From Umezawaea endophytica (GTDB taxonomy: Bacteria > Actinomycetota > Actinomycetes > Mycobacteriales > Pseudonocardiaceae): a stretch of DNA of 64,000 bases. The position numbers were made by a program, and so were the translations under genes. Of this stretch, positions 42,907 to 51,969 are shown one piece after another. Below the pieces are notes generated by a model, which was given only the letters and a program-made list of their open reading frames with translations, searched no databases and was not told where the DNA came from. Location of the stretch: positions 1 to 64,000 of the forward strand of contig NZ_JANYMP010000042.1 in the NCBI RefSeq assembly GCF_025061645.1, given 5' to 3'. Positions within the stretch are counted from its first letter, which is position 1. Each line of letters starts with the position of its first letter.

Positions 42907-45822
42907 ATGCAGACCCGCGCGCCGGTGGTGGTCGGCCGGGACAAGGAAGTCCACGAGCTGGACCGGGCGCTGGAGGACTCCAGGGCCCGTCGCGGCAGTG
43001 CCGTGTTCCTCGTCGGCGAAGCGGGCGTCGGGAAGTCGAGGCTCGCTCGGGTCGCCGCGGGCCGGGCGTTCGACAGCGGGATGCGGGTGCTCCGCGGCCG
43101 GGGCAGCACGATCGGCCCCATGGTCCCGTTCCGGCCGCTGTCGGAGGCGCTGCTGTCGCTGTTCCGCGGCGGCGAGGCGCCGGACGAGGACGAGCTGGGG
43201 CCGTACAAACCGGTGCTCGGCAGGCTGATCCCCGAGTGGAGCCGCGGCGAGGGCCAGCACAACGGCGAGTCGCTGGTCGTGCTCGCCGAGGCGGTCCTGC
43301 GGCTGCTCTCGATCGTCGGCAAGCGGCAGGCGTGCTTGCTGGTGCTGGAGGACCTGCACGACGCGGACGCCGAGACCCTGGCCGTCATCGAGTACCTGGC
43401 CGACAACCTCGACCAGCAGCCGGTGGTGCTGCTGGTGACCATCCGCGCCGAACCCGGCAACGCGCTGGACGTGGTGACGCTGGCCGCGCGGCGCGACGCG
43501 GGTGTGCTGCTGGAGCTGACGAGGCTCGACCGCGACGAGGTCCGGCGGATGGCCGCGTCCTGCCTGGAGGTCGAGCCCGCCGAGGTGCCCGCCGAGGTCG
43601 CGGACCGGCTGTGGGCCGACAGCGCGGGGAACCCGTTCGTCATCGAGGAACTGCTGCACGGCATGGTCAGCAGCGGTCTGCTGGTGCCCGGCCCGGACGG
43701 CTGGCGGGTGCTCGGCGAGCTGCGGATCGAGGTGCCGACGGCCCTGGTGCGCAGTATCGCGCACCGCACGGACCGGCTCGGGCCGCAAGGGCGTGAACTG
43801 CTGTCGGTGGCGGCCGTGCTGGGGCACCGGTTCCCGCTGTCGGTCGTGCAGCGGGTGACCGGCATGGACCACCGCGGGCTGCTGAGCCACCTGCACGCCG
43901 GGGTGGCGGCGCAGCTCGTGACGCCGGACGAGCCCGCTCCCGACTGGTACGCGTTCCGCCACCCGCTGACCGCGGAGGCGCTGCGGGCGCAGCTCACCCC
44001 CAGCGACCGGGCCGAGCTCTCGGGTCGTACGGCGGACGCGATCAAGACCGCCCACCCCGACCTGCCGGGCGAGTGGTGCGCGCTGGTCGCGTCGCTGCGC
44101 TTGGACGCGGGCGAGGACGCCGAGGCGGGCAGGCTGCTGGCCGAGACGGGCCGCCGCGCGCTCAAGGGCGGCGCGCCGGGGTCCGCCATCGCGCTGCTCG
44201 ACCAGGCGAACCGGCTGCTGACCAGCGGTGTCGACCCGGAGATCCGCGCGGACGTGCTGGAGTCGCTGCTGCCCGCGCTCGGCGAGGCGGGCCAGTTCGA
44301 GTCGGCCATGCGGCTCGCCGACACGCTGGCCGAGCTGGCCGTCGCCGGGCTGGCCAGGTCGCGCCGGGTCAAGCTGCACACCGAGCTGGCGCGGGTCGCG
44401 CACATCGCGGGCCGGTGGGACTACGGCATGGCGCAGGTCGCCGCGGCCCGCGCGCTGCTGGGCCACCACGCCGAGGACGAGCAGACCGCGCCGGTCGACG
44501 CCATCGCCGCGATGCTGACGATCCACACCCAGAGCCCGGACCGGATCGCCGCGGCCGCGGTGCTCGCGCGCCGGGCCGTGGACGCGGCGAAGCGGGTGCC
44601 GCTGCCGCTGGTCGGCTGCGAGGCGTGGCAACTGCTGGGCATCCTCGCCCGCGAGGACAACCTCGCCGAGGCCAACGCGTGCTTCGAGCAGGCCAGGAAA
44701 CTCGCCGAGGAGCACGACCTGCCGATCCAGCAGGTGTACGCGATGGTGCGGATAGCGGGCAACGACTGGCTGGTCGAGGCGTCCACGACCTCGCTGGACC
44801 GCGCCCGCGAGGAGGCGCAGCGGGTCGGCGCGATCACCATCGCCTACAACGTCGACGCCATCCGGTCGCTGCACGCGGTGCTGACGGGCGACCACGACGA
44901 GGCCGCCGAACTGGGCGAGCAGACGGCGCTGGTCACCACCCGGCTCCAGATGACGGTGCTGACCCGGTACCTGCTGATGGTCAAGGCGACGTCGGCCGCG
45001 CACCGGCTCGACCGGCAGGGCATGGAGCTGGCCATCGCCGAGCTGCGGGACATGGCGGGCGGCGGGTCGCAGGAGATGCCGCTGTGCTTCGGCCTGGCGC
45101 GGACGTTCTGCGCCCTGCTGGAGGAGGACCGCGAACTGGCGGAGAGCGAACTGGCGGAGGCGCTGGCCTGCGAGGCGGAGAACCCGACCACGTTCCACCT
45201 CGCGGGCCGCCACGGGCTGCACCTGCTGCTCGGGGTGCTCGCGGGTCGTTCGGGGTGGGCGCACTTCCGGGAGGTCACCAGCGCCGCCGCCAGCGGGATG
45301 CGGTGGAACCGGGTGTTCGTCGAGTTGGCGCACGCCGTGCTGCTCGGGCGGGACGGCCGGGTCGCCGAAGCCGGTGACGCCGCGCTGGCCGCTCAGGAGG
45401 CCGCGGCGGTCTTCCCGGTCGCGCGGCACCTCGGGCTGCGGCTCGTGGCCGAAGCGGCGCACGCGGACGGCTGGGGCGATCCCGTGACGTGGCTGCGCGG
45501 TGCGGAGGAGTACTTCCACCAGGTGCAGGTGACGCCGGTCGCGAGCGCGTGCCGGGGGTTGCTGCGCCAGGTCGGCGCGTCCGTGCAGCAGCGGCGCACG
45601 GGCACCGAGCAGGTGCCGCGCCAGTTGAGGGTGCTCGGCGTCACTGTTCGGGAATTCGAAGTGTTCCTGTTGCTGGCCAACAGGATGGGCAACAAGGCCA
45701 TCGCGGCGCGCCTCCACATCTCCCCCAGGACCGTGGAGAAGCACGTCGCGAGCTTGATCAACAAAACGAGCCGGGCCGACCGGGAAGCGCTCAGCGCCTT
45801 CGCCGCCGCCATGGAGAGTTGA
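42907..45822 (+). CDS. LAL-type LuxR-family ATPase regulator
   Basis: Large transcriptional activator, 971 aa. The N-terminal AAA/STAND ATPase has Walker A GEAGVGKS and Walker B LLVLEDLHDAD; the middle (about 400-880) is TPR-like helical repeats; the C-terminal LuxR HTH is NKAIAARLHISPRTVEKHVASL. Proteins of this type are usual pathway-specific regulators of actinomycete biosynthetic clusters, so it probably activates the LanM operon. It has its own start 64 bp after the terminator. Confidence 0.92.
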   Translation: MQTRAPVVVGRDKEVHELDRALEDSRARRGSAVFLVGEAGVGKSRLARVAAGRAFDSGMRVLRGRGSTIGPMVPFRPLSEALLSLFRGGEAPDEDELGPYKPVLGRLIPEWSRGEGQHNGESLVVLAEAVLRLLSIVGKRQACLLVLEDLHDADAETLAVIEYLADNLDQQPVVLLVTIRAEPGNALDVVTLAARRDAGVLLELTRLDRDEVRRMAASCLEVEPAEVPAEVADRLWADSAGNPFVIEELLHGMVSSGLLVPGPDGWRVLGELRIEVPTALVRSIAHRTDRLGPQGRELLSVAAVLGHRFPLSVVQRVTGMDHRGLLSHLHAGVAAQLVTPDEPAPDWYAFRHPLTAEALRAQLTPSDRAELSGRTADAIKTAHPDLPGEWCALVASLRLDAGEDAEAGRLLAETGRRALKGGAPGSAIALLDQANRLLTSGVDPEIRADVLESLLPALGEAGQFESAMRLADTLAELAVAGLARSRRVKLHTELARVAHIAGRWDYGMAQVAAARALLGHHAEDEQTAPVDAIAAMLTIHTQSPDRIAAAAVLARRAVDAAKRVPLPLVGCEAWQLLGILAREDNLAEANACFEQARKLAEEHDLPIQQVYAMVRIAGNDWLVEASTTSLDRAREEAQRVGAITIAYNVDAIRSLHAVLTGDHDEAAELGEQTALVTTRLQMTVLTRYLLMVKATSAAHRLDRQGMELAIAELRDMAGGGSQEMPLCFGLARTFCALLEEDRELAESELAEALACEAENPTTFHLAGRHGLHLLLGVLAGRSGWAHFREVTSAAASGMRWNRVFVELAHAVLLGRDGRVAEAGDAALAAQEAAAVFPVARHLGLRLVAEAAHADGWGDPVTWLRGAEEYFHQVQVTPVASACRGLLRQVGASVQQRRTGTEQVPRQLRVLGVTVREFEVFLLLANRMGNKAIAARLHISPRTVEKHVASLINKTSRADREALSAFAAAMES

Positions 45823-45941
45823 CCGAATCGGAAATTCGCATGGGCTTCTCCGCGCGGTTGGCGTACACGAATCCAATTCACCGCATAGACTCTCGGGTGC
45901 CCGGTGTTGTCGACCCCCCTGACCGCACCCGGCGTGTACAC

Positions 45942-45979
45942 GGCCCCCGGCTCCCAACCCCCCAGGTGAGCTGGGGGCC
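45942..45979. terminator. Bidirectional hairpin terminator
   Basis: GGCCCCCGGCTC / GAGCTGGGGGCC pair with one wobble or mismatch across a 14-nt loop, between the convergent regulator and pirin genes. Confidence 0.65.
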
Positions 45980-46009
45980 GTCGCACGTCCACGACGACCC
46001 CCGACCAGG

Positions 46010-46996
46010 TCAGGCCATCTGACCGCCCACGTCACCGTGGGGCAGGTACTGGGCGGGGATGCTCCCCAACCGGCCCGCCTGGTGGTCCTCGAAGGCCTGG
46101 AGCACCTCGGCGCGCGTGTTCATCACGAACGGCCCGCCCCACGCGACGGGCTCGCGGATCGGCGCTCCGCCCAGGACGACGACCTCCATCTCGGCGTACC
46201 GCGACTCCTGCTTGCCCGCGCCGTCCAACACGATCGTGTCGCCGGGGCCGAACAGCGCGAGCTGCCCGGTCGAGACCGGCCGCCGCTCGGCGCCGACCGT
46301 GCCGTCCCCCGCCAGCACGTAGACCAGCGCGTTGAAGTCCGGCCGCCACGGCAGCCGCACGCGCGCTCCGGGGCTCACGGTGGCGTGCAGCATGGTCATG
46401 GGCGTGTACGTCGAGCCGGGGCCCTGGTGGCCCGCCACGTCACCGGCGATGACCCGAACCAGCACGCCGCCGTCCGGCGAGGACAGCAGCACGGACTGGT
46501 TGCCGCGCAGGTCCTGGTAGCGCGGCTCCACCCACTTCCGGGCGCGCGGCAGGTTGACCCAGAGCTGGACGCCGTGGAACACGCCGCCGGTGCGCACGAG
46601 TTCCTCGGTGGGCTTCTCGATGTGCAGCACTCCCCCGCCGGCGGTCATCCACTGCGTGTCGCCGTTGGTGATGTTGCCGCCACCGCCGTGCGAGTCGGCG
46701 TGCTCGAACTCGCCGTCGATGATGTATGTCACGGTCTCGAAGCCGCGGTGCGGGTGCCAGGGGGTGCCCTTCGGCTCGCCCGGCCCGTAGTCCACCTCGC
46801 CCATCTGGTCCATGTGGATGAAGGGGTCGAGGTCGGCGAGGTCGATGCCCGCGAACGCGCGGCGGACGGGGAAGCCCTCGCCCTCGAACCCCTGTGGACC
46901 AGTGGTTACGGAGCGGACCGCGCGATCGGCCGCGTCGGGTGCGGGCTCGGGGATCCGGGCAAGGGTCGTGATGTCTGTGACGGTGACCGCGGGCAT
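46010..46996 (-). CDS. Pirin family protein
   Basis: Cytoplasmic bicupin, 328 aa. The N-terminal cupin carries the metal-binding set HPHRGFETVTYIIDGEFEHADSHG with the later glutamate in VLHIEKP. The C-terminal cupin begins near residue 190. Some pirins act as quercetinases or redox-sensing cofactors; the role here is unknown. Its promoter shares the 247-bp spacer with the divergent NlpC/P60 gene. Confidence 0.92.
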   Translation of the reverse strand: MPAVTVTDITTLARIPEPAPDAADRAVRSVTTGPQGFEGEGFPVRRAFAGIDLADLDPFIHMDQMGEVDYGPGEPKGTPWHPHRGFETVTYIIDGEFEHADSHGGGGNITNGDTQWMTAGGGVLHIEKPTEELVRTGGVFHGVQLWVNLPRARKWVEPRYQDLRGNQSVLLSSPDGGVLVRVIAGDVAGHQGPGSTYTPMTMLHATVSPGARVRLPWRPDFNALVYVLAGDGTVGAERRPVSTGQLALFGPGDTIVLDGAGKQESRYAEMEVVVLGGAPIREPVAWGGPFVMNTRAEVLQAFEDHQAGRLGSIPAQYLPHGDVGGQMA

Positions 46997-47145
46997 CGCT
47001 TCCTCCAGGTTGACACTTCAACTCACTGGTTCAAAACGATTTTGCCTGCCCAGGCATTCCCTACCGCCGTTAGAGGCAGTTCAAACCCGAAGGTGGACTC
47101 CAAGGGAGACGTTCCGTAACCTGATCGAGACTTCGCGCCAGGCAG

Positions 47146-47208
47146 TAGCCCTTCCGGGCTAAACGGCCAGGTCACCGCCACACAGACTGTGACAGTGCCT
47201 TCGGGCAC
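47146..47208 (+). promoter_or_regulatory. Two small hairpins in the leader of the NlpC/P60 gene
   Basis: TAGCCC-TTCC-GGGCTA (47146-47161) and GTGCC-TTCG-GGCAC (47195-47208) lie within 100 nt upstream of the start. UUCG-type tetraloops favour RNA hairpins. A c-di-AMP (ydaO) riboswitch is common before such genes in actinobacteria, but I do not see its conserved core, so I only record the hairpins. Confidence 0.35.
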
Positions 47209-47243
47209 AAGGTGGGAAGTACCGACGAAGGAGGCTGCGCGAC

Positions 47244-48272
47244 GTGTCGTCGCAACCACGCAAGCGGATGTTCCAGGGAGCACTGGCGGCCACGGCCGTG
47301 GCCGCGTCAGTCCTCGGCACGGCGCCCTACGCCCAGGCCGACCCTGCGTCCGAGGCCCTGCAGAAGTACAACGACCTCTCGCACGAGGCCGAGGTCCTCA
47401 ACGCCGACCACCTGAAGGCCCAGGAGGCCCTGACGGTCGCCGAGGGCGAACTGGGCAAGGCCAACGCGGACCTGACGACCGCCACCGAGGCCGAGAACTC
47501 GGCGAAGGCGACCGAGGAGCAGTTCCGCGGTCAGGTCGACCTGCTCACCGAGGCGTCGTTCGAGGGCGCGCGCTTCAACAACCTCTCCGCGTTGCTGGTG
47601 AGCGACTCGCAGCAGGACTTCCTCAACCGCATGTCGGCCATCAGCGTGCTGGCGGCGGACAACAGCGAGGCACTGGGCAAGCTGTCCGGCGCGGTGGAGA
47701 CGGCCGACCAGGCCCGCACCTCGGCCAAGGACGCGACCGACCGCGCGGGCAAGGCGAAGGACGACGCCGCGAAGCTGCTCGCGGACATCGACCAGAAGGC
47801 CGAGGAGCTGGACGGTCGGGTCAAGGAGGCCAAGGCCGCCTACTCCTCGCTCAGCAGCACCACGAAGACCGCGCTGAACGCGGGCAGCGCCAACACGCCG
47901 ATCAGCGTCAACGCCACCGGTGACGTCGCGGTCGCGCTGAACTACGCGCTGGCGCAGCGCGGCGAGCCCTACGTGTTCGGCTCCAACGGCCCGGACTCCT
48001 GGGACTGCTCCAGCCTGATGCAGGCCTCCTACCGCGAGGCCGGGATCAGCATCGGCCGGACGACCTACGCGCAGGCCGTCCTGGGGCGCGCGGTGTCGCG
48101 GAGCGAGGTGCAGCCCGGTGACCTGGTGATCTACTACGCGGACCAGGGGCACGTGGCGATGGTGGTGGACTCGAACACCGCTGTGCACGCCTCCACGGAG
48201 GGCGTGCCGGTGAAGACCGCGCCGATCGACTCCATCGGCCCGATCAACACCATCCGCCGCATCGTCGGCTAG
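47244..48272 (+). CDS. Secreted NlpC/P60 peptidoglycan hydrolase with coiled-coil
   Basis: Cell-wall endopeptidase of RipA/CwlO type, 342 aa. GTG start with GAAGGAGG upstream. Signal peptide (to about residue 31), coiled-coil region (about 35-205) rich in Ala, Glu and Lys, and an NlpC/P60 domain with Cys255 (WDCSSL), His303 (GHVAMVV) and His315 (AVHAS). It cleaves peptide stems of peptidoglycan, probably during growth or division; the coiled coil likely controls activity or localisation. Confidence 0.93.
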   Translation: MSSQPRKRMFQGALAATAVAASVLGTAPYAQADPASEALQKYNDLSHEAEVLNADHLKAQEALTVAEGELGKANADLTTATEAENSAKATEEQFRGQVDLLTEASFEGARFNNLSALLVSDSQQDFLNRMSAISVLAADNSEALGKLSGAVETADQARTSAKDATDRAGKAKDDAAKLLADIDQKAEELDGRVKEAKAAYSSLSSTTKTALNAGSANTPISVNATGDVAVALNYALAQRGEPYVFGSNGPDSWDCSSLMQASYREAGISIGRTTYAQAVLGRAVSRSEVQPGDLVIYYADQGHVAMVVDSNTAVHASTEGVPVKTAPIDSIGPINTIRRIVG

Positions 48273-48285
48273 CCGGAACCCGTGA

Positions 48286-48329
48286 CGAGCCCGGTGCGGG
48301 ACGACGGTGGTCGTCCCGCACCGGGCTCG
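48286..48329. terminator. Bidirectional hairpin terminator
   Basis: A perfect 20-bp inverted repeat (arms 48286-48305 and 48310-48329, loop GGTG) lies between the convergent NlpC/P60 and serine hydrolase genes. Confidence 0.9.
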
Positions 48330-48331
48330 GG

Positions 48332-49546
48332 TCATTCCGCGACCCGGCCGCCGAACACCGTCTCCACGAGCCCGTCGAGCAGCTCCTTGAACCGCAGCAC
48401 CGGGTTGTCCTCCGCGTCGCCCGTGGTGATCGAGGCGGTCAGGGTCTTGCGGCCGTCGGGCGTGCTGATCATCAGGGCGCCGTAGCCGAGGACGCTGCCG
48501 TTGTGGTGCAGGATCGTGCCGCCGCCGGGACCGAGGTCCTGCACGAACACCCCGAGCCCGTAGTGGTGGGCGCCGCTGTCGGGGTGCGGCCTGCGCATCT
48601 CGGCCAGCAGCGGGGCGGGCAGGAGTTCCCCGCCGTTCAGCGCCGAGAAGAACGTGGCGAGGTCGCGGGTGGTGGAGATCATCTCGCCCGCGCCGGAGGC
48701 CCAGGACGGGTTCTGCCTGCTGACGTCTACCGTCTTCCACCCGCCGTCCACCTCGTACCGGTGGTAGCCGTGGGCGTGCGGTCCGGGGAGTTCCGGCGAG
48801 GTGCCCGGCACCGAGGTGCCCCGCAGCCCGAGCGGACGCAGGATCAGCCGCCGCACCTCCTCGCCGTACGGGCGACCGGTGATCTGCTCGATCAGCAGCG
48901 CGGCCAGCACGTAGTTGGTGTTGGAGTAGCTCCAGCCCGCGCCCGGCGCGAACCGCGGGGGCTTGGACAGCGCCAGCCGCACGAGGTCGTCGGGCGGGTA
49001 GGTGTGGAACTGCCTGTCCACCCACTCCTGCCCCTGCCACGGGATCCCCGGCACCACCGTCCCGTCCTCGTAGTGCTCGCCGGTGAAGTTGAACACCCCG
49101 CTGGAGTGCTGCAACAGCATCCGCACCGTGATCCGCGGGTCCAGCCCGAACCGGGGCAGCCGGTCGGCGACCGGGTCGTCCAGCCCGATCCGCCCCTCTG
49201 CCACCAGGTGCAGCACCACGGTCGCGACGAAGGTCTTGGTGGTGCTGCCCACCCGGAACAGCCCGTCCGTCGGCGGCTCGGCGGTTCGGCCCAGCTCGCG
49301 CACCCCGGTGCTGCCGACCCACTCGCCCCGCTCGTCGCGCACGCGCATCTGCATCCCGGCGAAGCCCGCGTCGACGAAGACCCGGATGGCCCCCTCCAGG
49401 TCCGGGCGGTGCGGGCCCGCGGTGGCGATCCCCGGCGCGACCGCCCCGGCCAGCGCGGTGGCGGCCACCGCCGTGAGCGCCGTGCGCCGGGACAGCCCCG
49501 GCGTCCCGCCCCCGTTGTCGTCGGCGGTGTGCGTGGACTCGCCCAT
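48332..49546 (-). CDS. Tat-exported serine hydrolase (class C beta-lactamase/DD-peptidase fold)
   Basis: 404 aa from ATG 49546, which has GGGGAA 5 nt upstream; an ATG 12 nt earlier is possible. The N terminus has a twin-arginine signal (SRRTALTAVAATALAG). Active-site motifs are SxxK in RVGSTTKTF, YxN in WSYSNTNY, and HxG in LHHNGSVLGY. Such proteins act as D-Ala-D-Ala carboxypeptidases, D-aminopeptidases or esterases. It is divergent from a MerR regulator, and a 23-bp dyad lies in its promoter region. Confidence 0.9.
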   Translation of the reverse strand: MGESTHTADDNGGGTPGLSRRTALTAVAATALAGAVAPGIATAGPHRPDLEGAIRVFVDAGFAGMQMRVRDERGEWVGSTGVRELGRTAEPPTDGLFRVGSTTKTFVATVVLHLVAEGRIGLDDPVADRLPRFGLDPRITVRMLLQHSSGVFNFTGEHYEDGTVVPGIPWQGQEWVDRQFHTYPPDDLVRLALSKPPRFAPGAGWSYSNTNYVLAALLIEQITGRPYGEEVRRLILRPLGLRGTSVPGTSPELPGPHAHGYHRYEVDGGWKTVDVSRQNPSWASGAGEMISTTRDLATFFSALNGGELLPAPLLAEMRRPHPDSGAHHYGLGVFVQDLGPGGGTILHHNGSVLGYGALMISTPDGRKTLTASITTGDAEDNPVLRFKELLDGLVETVFGGRVAE

Positions 49547-49601
49547 GTCGTTCCCCATCTCGCGGTGGTCGTACGGCGCCTGCGGCCGTACGGCGAGCGT
49601 G

Positions 49602-49624
49602 GACCCTGACCCAAGGTCAAGGTC
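49602..49624. promoter_or_regulatory. MerR-type operator dyad
   Basis: GACCCTGACC-CAA-GGTCAAGGTC is a 10-3-10 dyad with one mismatch. On the minus strand it overlaps TTGACC -35-like boxes ahead of the serine hydrolase. MerR regulators bind such dyads in long promoter spacers; the divergent MerR gene starts 75 bp away. Confidence 0.55.
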
Positions 49625-49698
49625 AACTCCCACCGCGAACTCCGCGCTACGCTCGCCCGGTGATCACCTGTGACCCGCGCCCCGAGGGTCGCTGAGCC

Positions 49699-50475
49699 GT
49701 GGCGTCCGGGCTCACGATCGGTCAGGCCGCGGCGTTCGTCGACGTCACCGTCAAGACCGTGCGGCACTACCACCGGCTCGGCCTGGTGGACGAGCCGGTG
49801 CGCGACAGCTCCGGTTACCGCCGCTACGGGTCGGCCCACCTGCTCCGGCTGGTGCGGGTCAGGACGCTGGCCGGGGCGGGCGTGCCGCTGGCCGAGATCG
49901 GCGACCTGCTCGACGCCGACCCCGAACGGTTCGCCGCCGCGCTGGACGACGTCGACCGCAGGCTCGTCGAGCGGATCGAGAAGCTGGCGGCGCACCGCGA
50001 CACCCTGCGCAGGCTCGCCAACGGCGACCGGGTCCTGCTGCCCGACCGCGCGTGCGCGCTCCTCGACCGGCTCGCCGACCTCGGTTTCCAGCCCGACTAC
50101 GTGGACACCCAGCGGGAGGCCATGGTGCTGGCCAGGGCGCTGGTCCCCGAGGTCTTCGAGAGCTTCCTGAACCAGCTCGAACACCGGCTCGACGACCCCG
50201 AGTACGTCGAGCTGACCCGGAGCGGGTGGGACACGGCGTCCTGGGACCCGGACGACCCGCGGATCGAGGAGCTGGCGTCCGCGCTGGCCGACAAGCTGCT
50301 GGCCGACCGGGCGCTGCTGGCGCTGCCGACCACGTTCCGGACGCGGTCCGACGCCGCCTCCCGGTACGGGGTGGTCAACCACCACCGGGAGGACCAAGCC
50401 CCGTCCATCGCGCGGTTGAACGCCCTGGTCGAGGCGAGGCTGCGCGAGGCGGGCATCACCGTCCCCCGCCCGTGA
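49699..50475 (+). CDS. MerR-family transcriptional regulator
   Basis: 258 aa, GTG start. N-terminal winged HTH (LTIGQAAAFVDVTVKTVRHYHRLGLVDEP, then SGYRRYGSAHLLRL), a dimerisation helix (about 90-120), and an all-helical C-terminal effector domain without the cysteines of metal-sensing members, similar to TipA-like drug-responsive types. It likely regulates itself and the divergent serine hydrolase. Its end overlaps the convergent hydrolase gene by 20 bp. Confidence 0.9.
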   Translation: MASGLTIGQAAAFVDVTVKTVRHYHRLGLVDEPVRDSSGYRRYGSAHLLRLVRVRTLAGAGVPLAEIGDLLDADPERFAAALDDVDRRLVERIEKLAAHRDTLRRLANGDRVLLPDRACALLDRLADLGFQPDYVDTQREAMVLARALVPEVFESFLNQLEHRLDDPEYVELTRSGWDTASWDPDDPRIEELASALADKLLADRALLALPTTFRTRSDAASRYGVVNHHREDQAPSIARLNALVEARLREAGITVPRP

Positions 50476-51802
50476 GGTGCTCCACCTCGGCGCGCAGCAC
50501 GGACTCGTCGTTGAAGAACGCGGTGTGCCCGACCCCGTCCCAGGCCAACAGCCGAGCCCCCTCGATCCGCGCCGCCAGGCCCACTCCCCACACGTGGGGC
50601 GTGGCCGGGTCGTGCGAGCCGCTGACGACCAGCACCCGCGGCACCCCGCGCACCACGACGGGTCCCCACGGGTTAGCGGCCCGGACGGGCCACCCGGCGC
50701 ACCCGGCCTGCACGTCCCACCCCTCCACGTACCCCCGCGTCACCGGGGCGAGCCGCCGGACCTCCGCCATCCGCCGAGCCAGGTCCTCGTACCTCCGCGC
50801 CGACGACGGGAAGTCGTGGCAGCCGATCACCCGGTACGCGGCGTCGCTGCCCACGCGGGCGAACGGCGATCCGTCCCCGTCGAACGCCCGCGCCAGGATC
50901 TCCGCCACCGCGGGCCACTGCGCGCGGATCACCAGCCCGGAGTACGTCCCGTACCCGATCTGGGCGGTGGTGGTGCCCGACGGCGGCCGGGCCATCAGCT
51001 CCCGGAACCCCGCCTCCACGTCCCGCCCGTGCAGGGCGCACGCCGGATCCGCGGCGCACCACCCCGTGAACAACCCGAACACCTCCTCGAACACCACGGC
51101 CTCGTCGAGGGCCAGCCGCCGCGAGCCCACCGCGTGGTCCACCGCCCCGTCCAGCACGGCGGCCCGCACCCGGTCCGGGAACATCCGCGCGTAGGTGGCC
51201 CCGAGCAGCGTCCCGTAGGACAGCCCCAGCCACGACACCCGCGACTCGCCCAGTACGGCCCGCACGACGTCGAAGTCCCGTGCCGCGCTCACGGTGTCGA
51301 CGTGGTCGATCAACGGCCCGGTGGCGCGCCTGCACCCCTCGGCCACCTCCCGGTTGTAGGCCACCAGCCGGTCGAACCCCTCGCGCGACTCGGGGAACTG
51401 GTCCACCGCGGCCCCCATCGGCGGCAGCTCGCACGCGATGGCGGGCACGCTCTCGCCCACCCCGCGCGGGTCCACCCCGACGATGTCGAACCGCTCCCGC
51501 AGCTCCCGCGGGAACAGCTCCGGCTCGTCCCGCACGAACCCGGCTCCCGGCCCACCGGGTCCACCGGGGTTGAAGAACAGCACCCCGATCCGCCGCGCCG
51601 GATCGGCGGCGGACACCCGGCTCACCGCCAGGCTGATCCGCTCACCACCGGGCCGCCCCCAGTCCAGCGGCACCCGCACCACCGCGCACTCCGCCCCGTG
51701 CTCCCCGCACGAGGCCCACCCGACACCGGGCGAAGCGGTCGCCACCCCGGCGCCACCCGCTCCCAGCACCACGACCAACACCAACGCCAGAACCCGTCGC
51801 AT
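50456..51802 (-). CDS. Secreted alpha/beta hydrolase, tripeptidyl-aminopeptidase-like
   Basis: 448 aa from ATG 51802 with GGGGGAG upstream; signal peptide ending near ATAS. Motifs: FFNPGGPGGPGAGF (oxyanion region, characteristic HGGPG-like), GLSYGT (nucleophilic Ser), VSGSHDPATP (Asp) and DGVGHTAF (His). The C-terminal TAP-like region supports a secreted exo-peptidase such as SlpD/SlpE or TAP. The first G-G-P-G motif implies proline-iminopeptidase relatedness. Confidence 0.9.
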   Translation of the reverse strand: MRRVLALVLVVVLGAGGAGVATASPGVGWASCGEHGAECAVVRVPLDWGRPGGERISLAVSRVSAADPARRIGVLFFNPGGPGGPGAGFVRDEPELFPRELRERFDIVGVDPRGVGESVPAIACELPPMGAAVDQFPESREGFDRLVAYNREVAEGCRRATGPLIDHVDTVSAARDFDVVRAVLGESRVSWLGLSYGTLLGATYARMFPDRVRAAVLDGAVDHAVGSRRLALDEAVVFEEVFGLFTGWCAADPACALHGRDVEAGFRELMARPPSGTTTAQIGYGTYSGLVIRAQWPAVAEILARAFDGDGSPFARVGSDAAYRVIGCHDFPSSARRYEDLARRMAEVRRLAPVTRGYVEGWDVQAGCAGWPVRAANPWGPVVVRGVPRVLVVSGSHDPATPHVWGVGLAARIEGARLLAWDGVGHTAFFNDESVLRAEVEHLTGGGR

Positions 51803-51969
51803 GCCACTCCCCCGTGGAGATCCGTCACCGCGACCGATCATCGGAGGGCCGAAGCGACGCGCGCGTCAACCCAGGAGATGACGTCCACGTCCGACTCCTG
51901 GCCCTTGTGCCCGACCGAAGACCTCCACTAGAGACAACGGGGCCGCCCCGAGCAGAGGGAGAACGAGAG

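Noticed and set aside
39654-44405. A 1583-codon open frame on the minus strand across LanM, precursor and regulator
   Set aside because: Product of high GC without stop codons; low-complexity composition and complete overlap with three well-supported genes on the other strand.
46997-47243. c-di-AMP (ydaO-type) riboswitch before the NlpC/P60 gene
   Set aside because: Expected from gene type, but I could not find the conserved core of that RNA; only two simple hairpins are visible.
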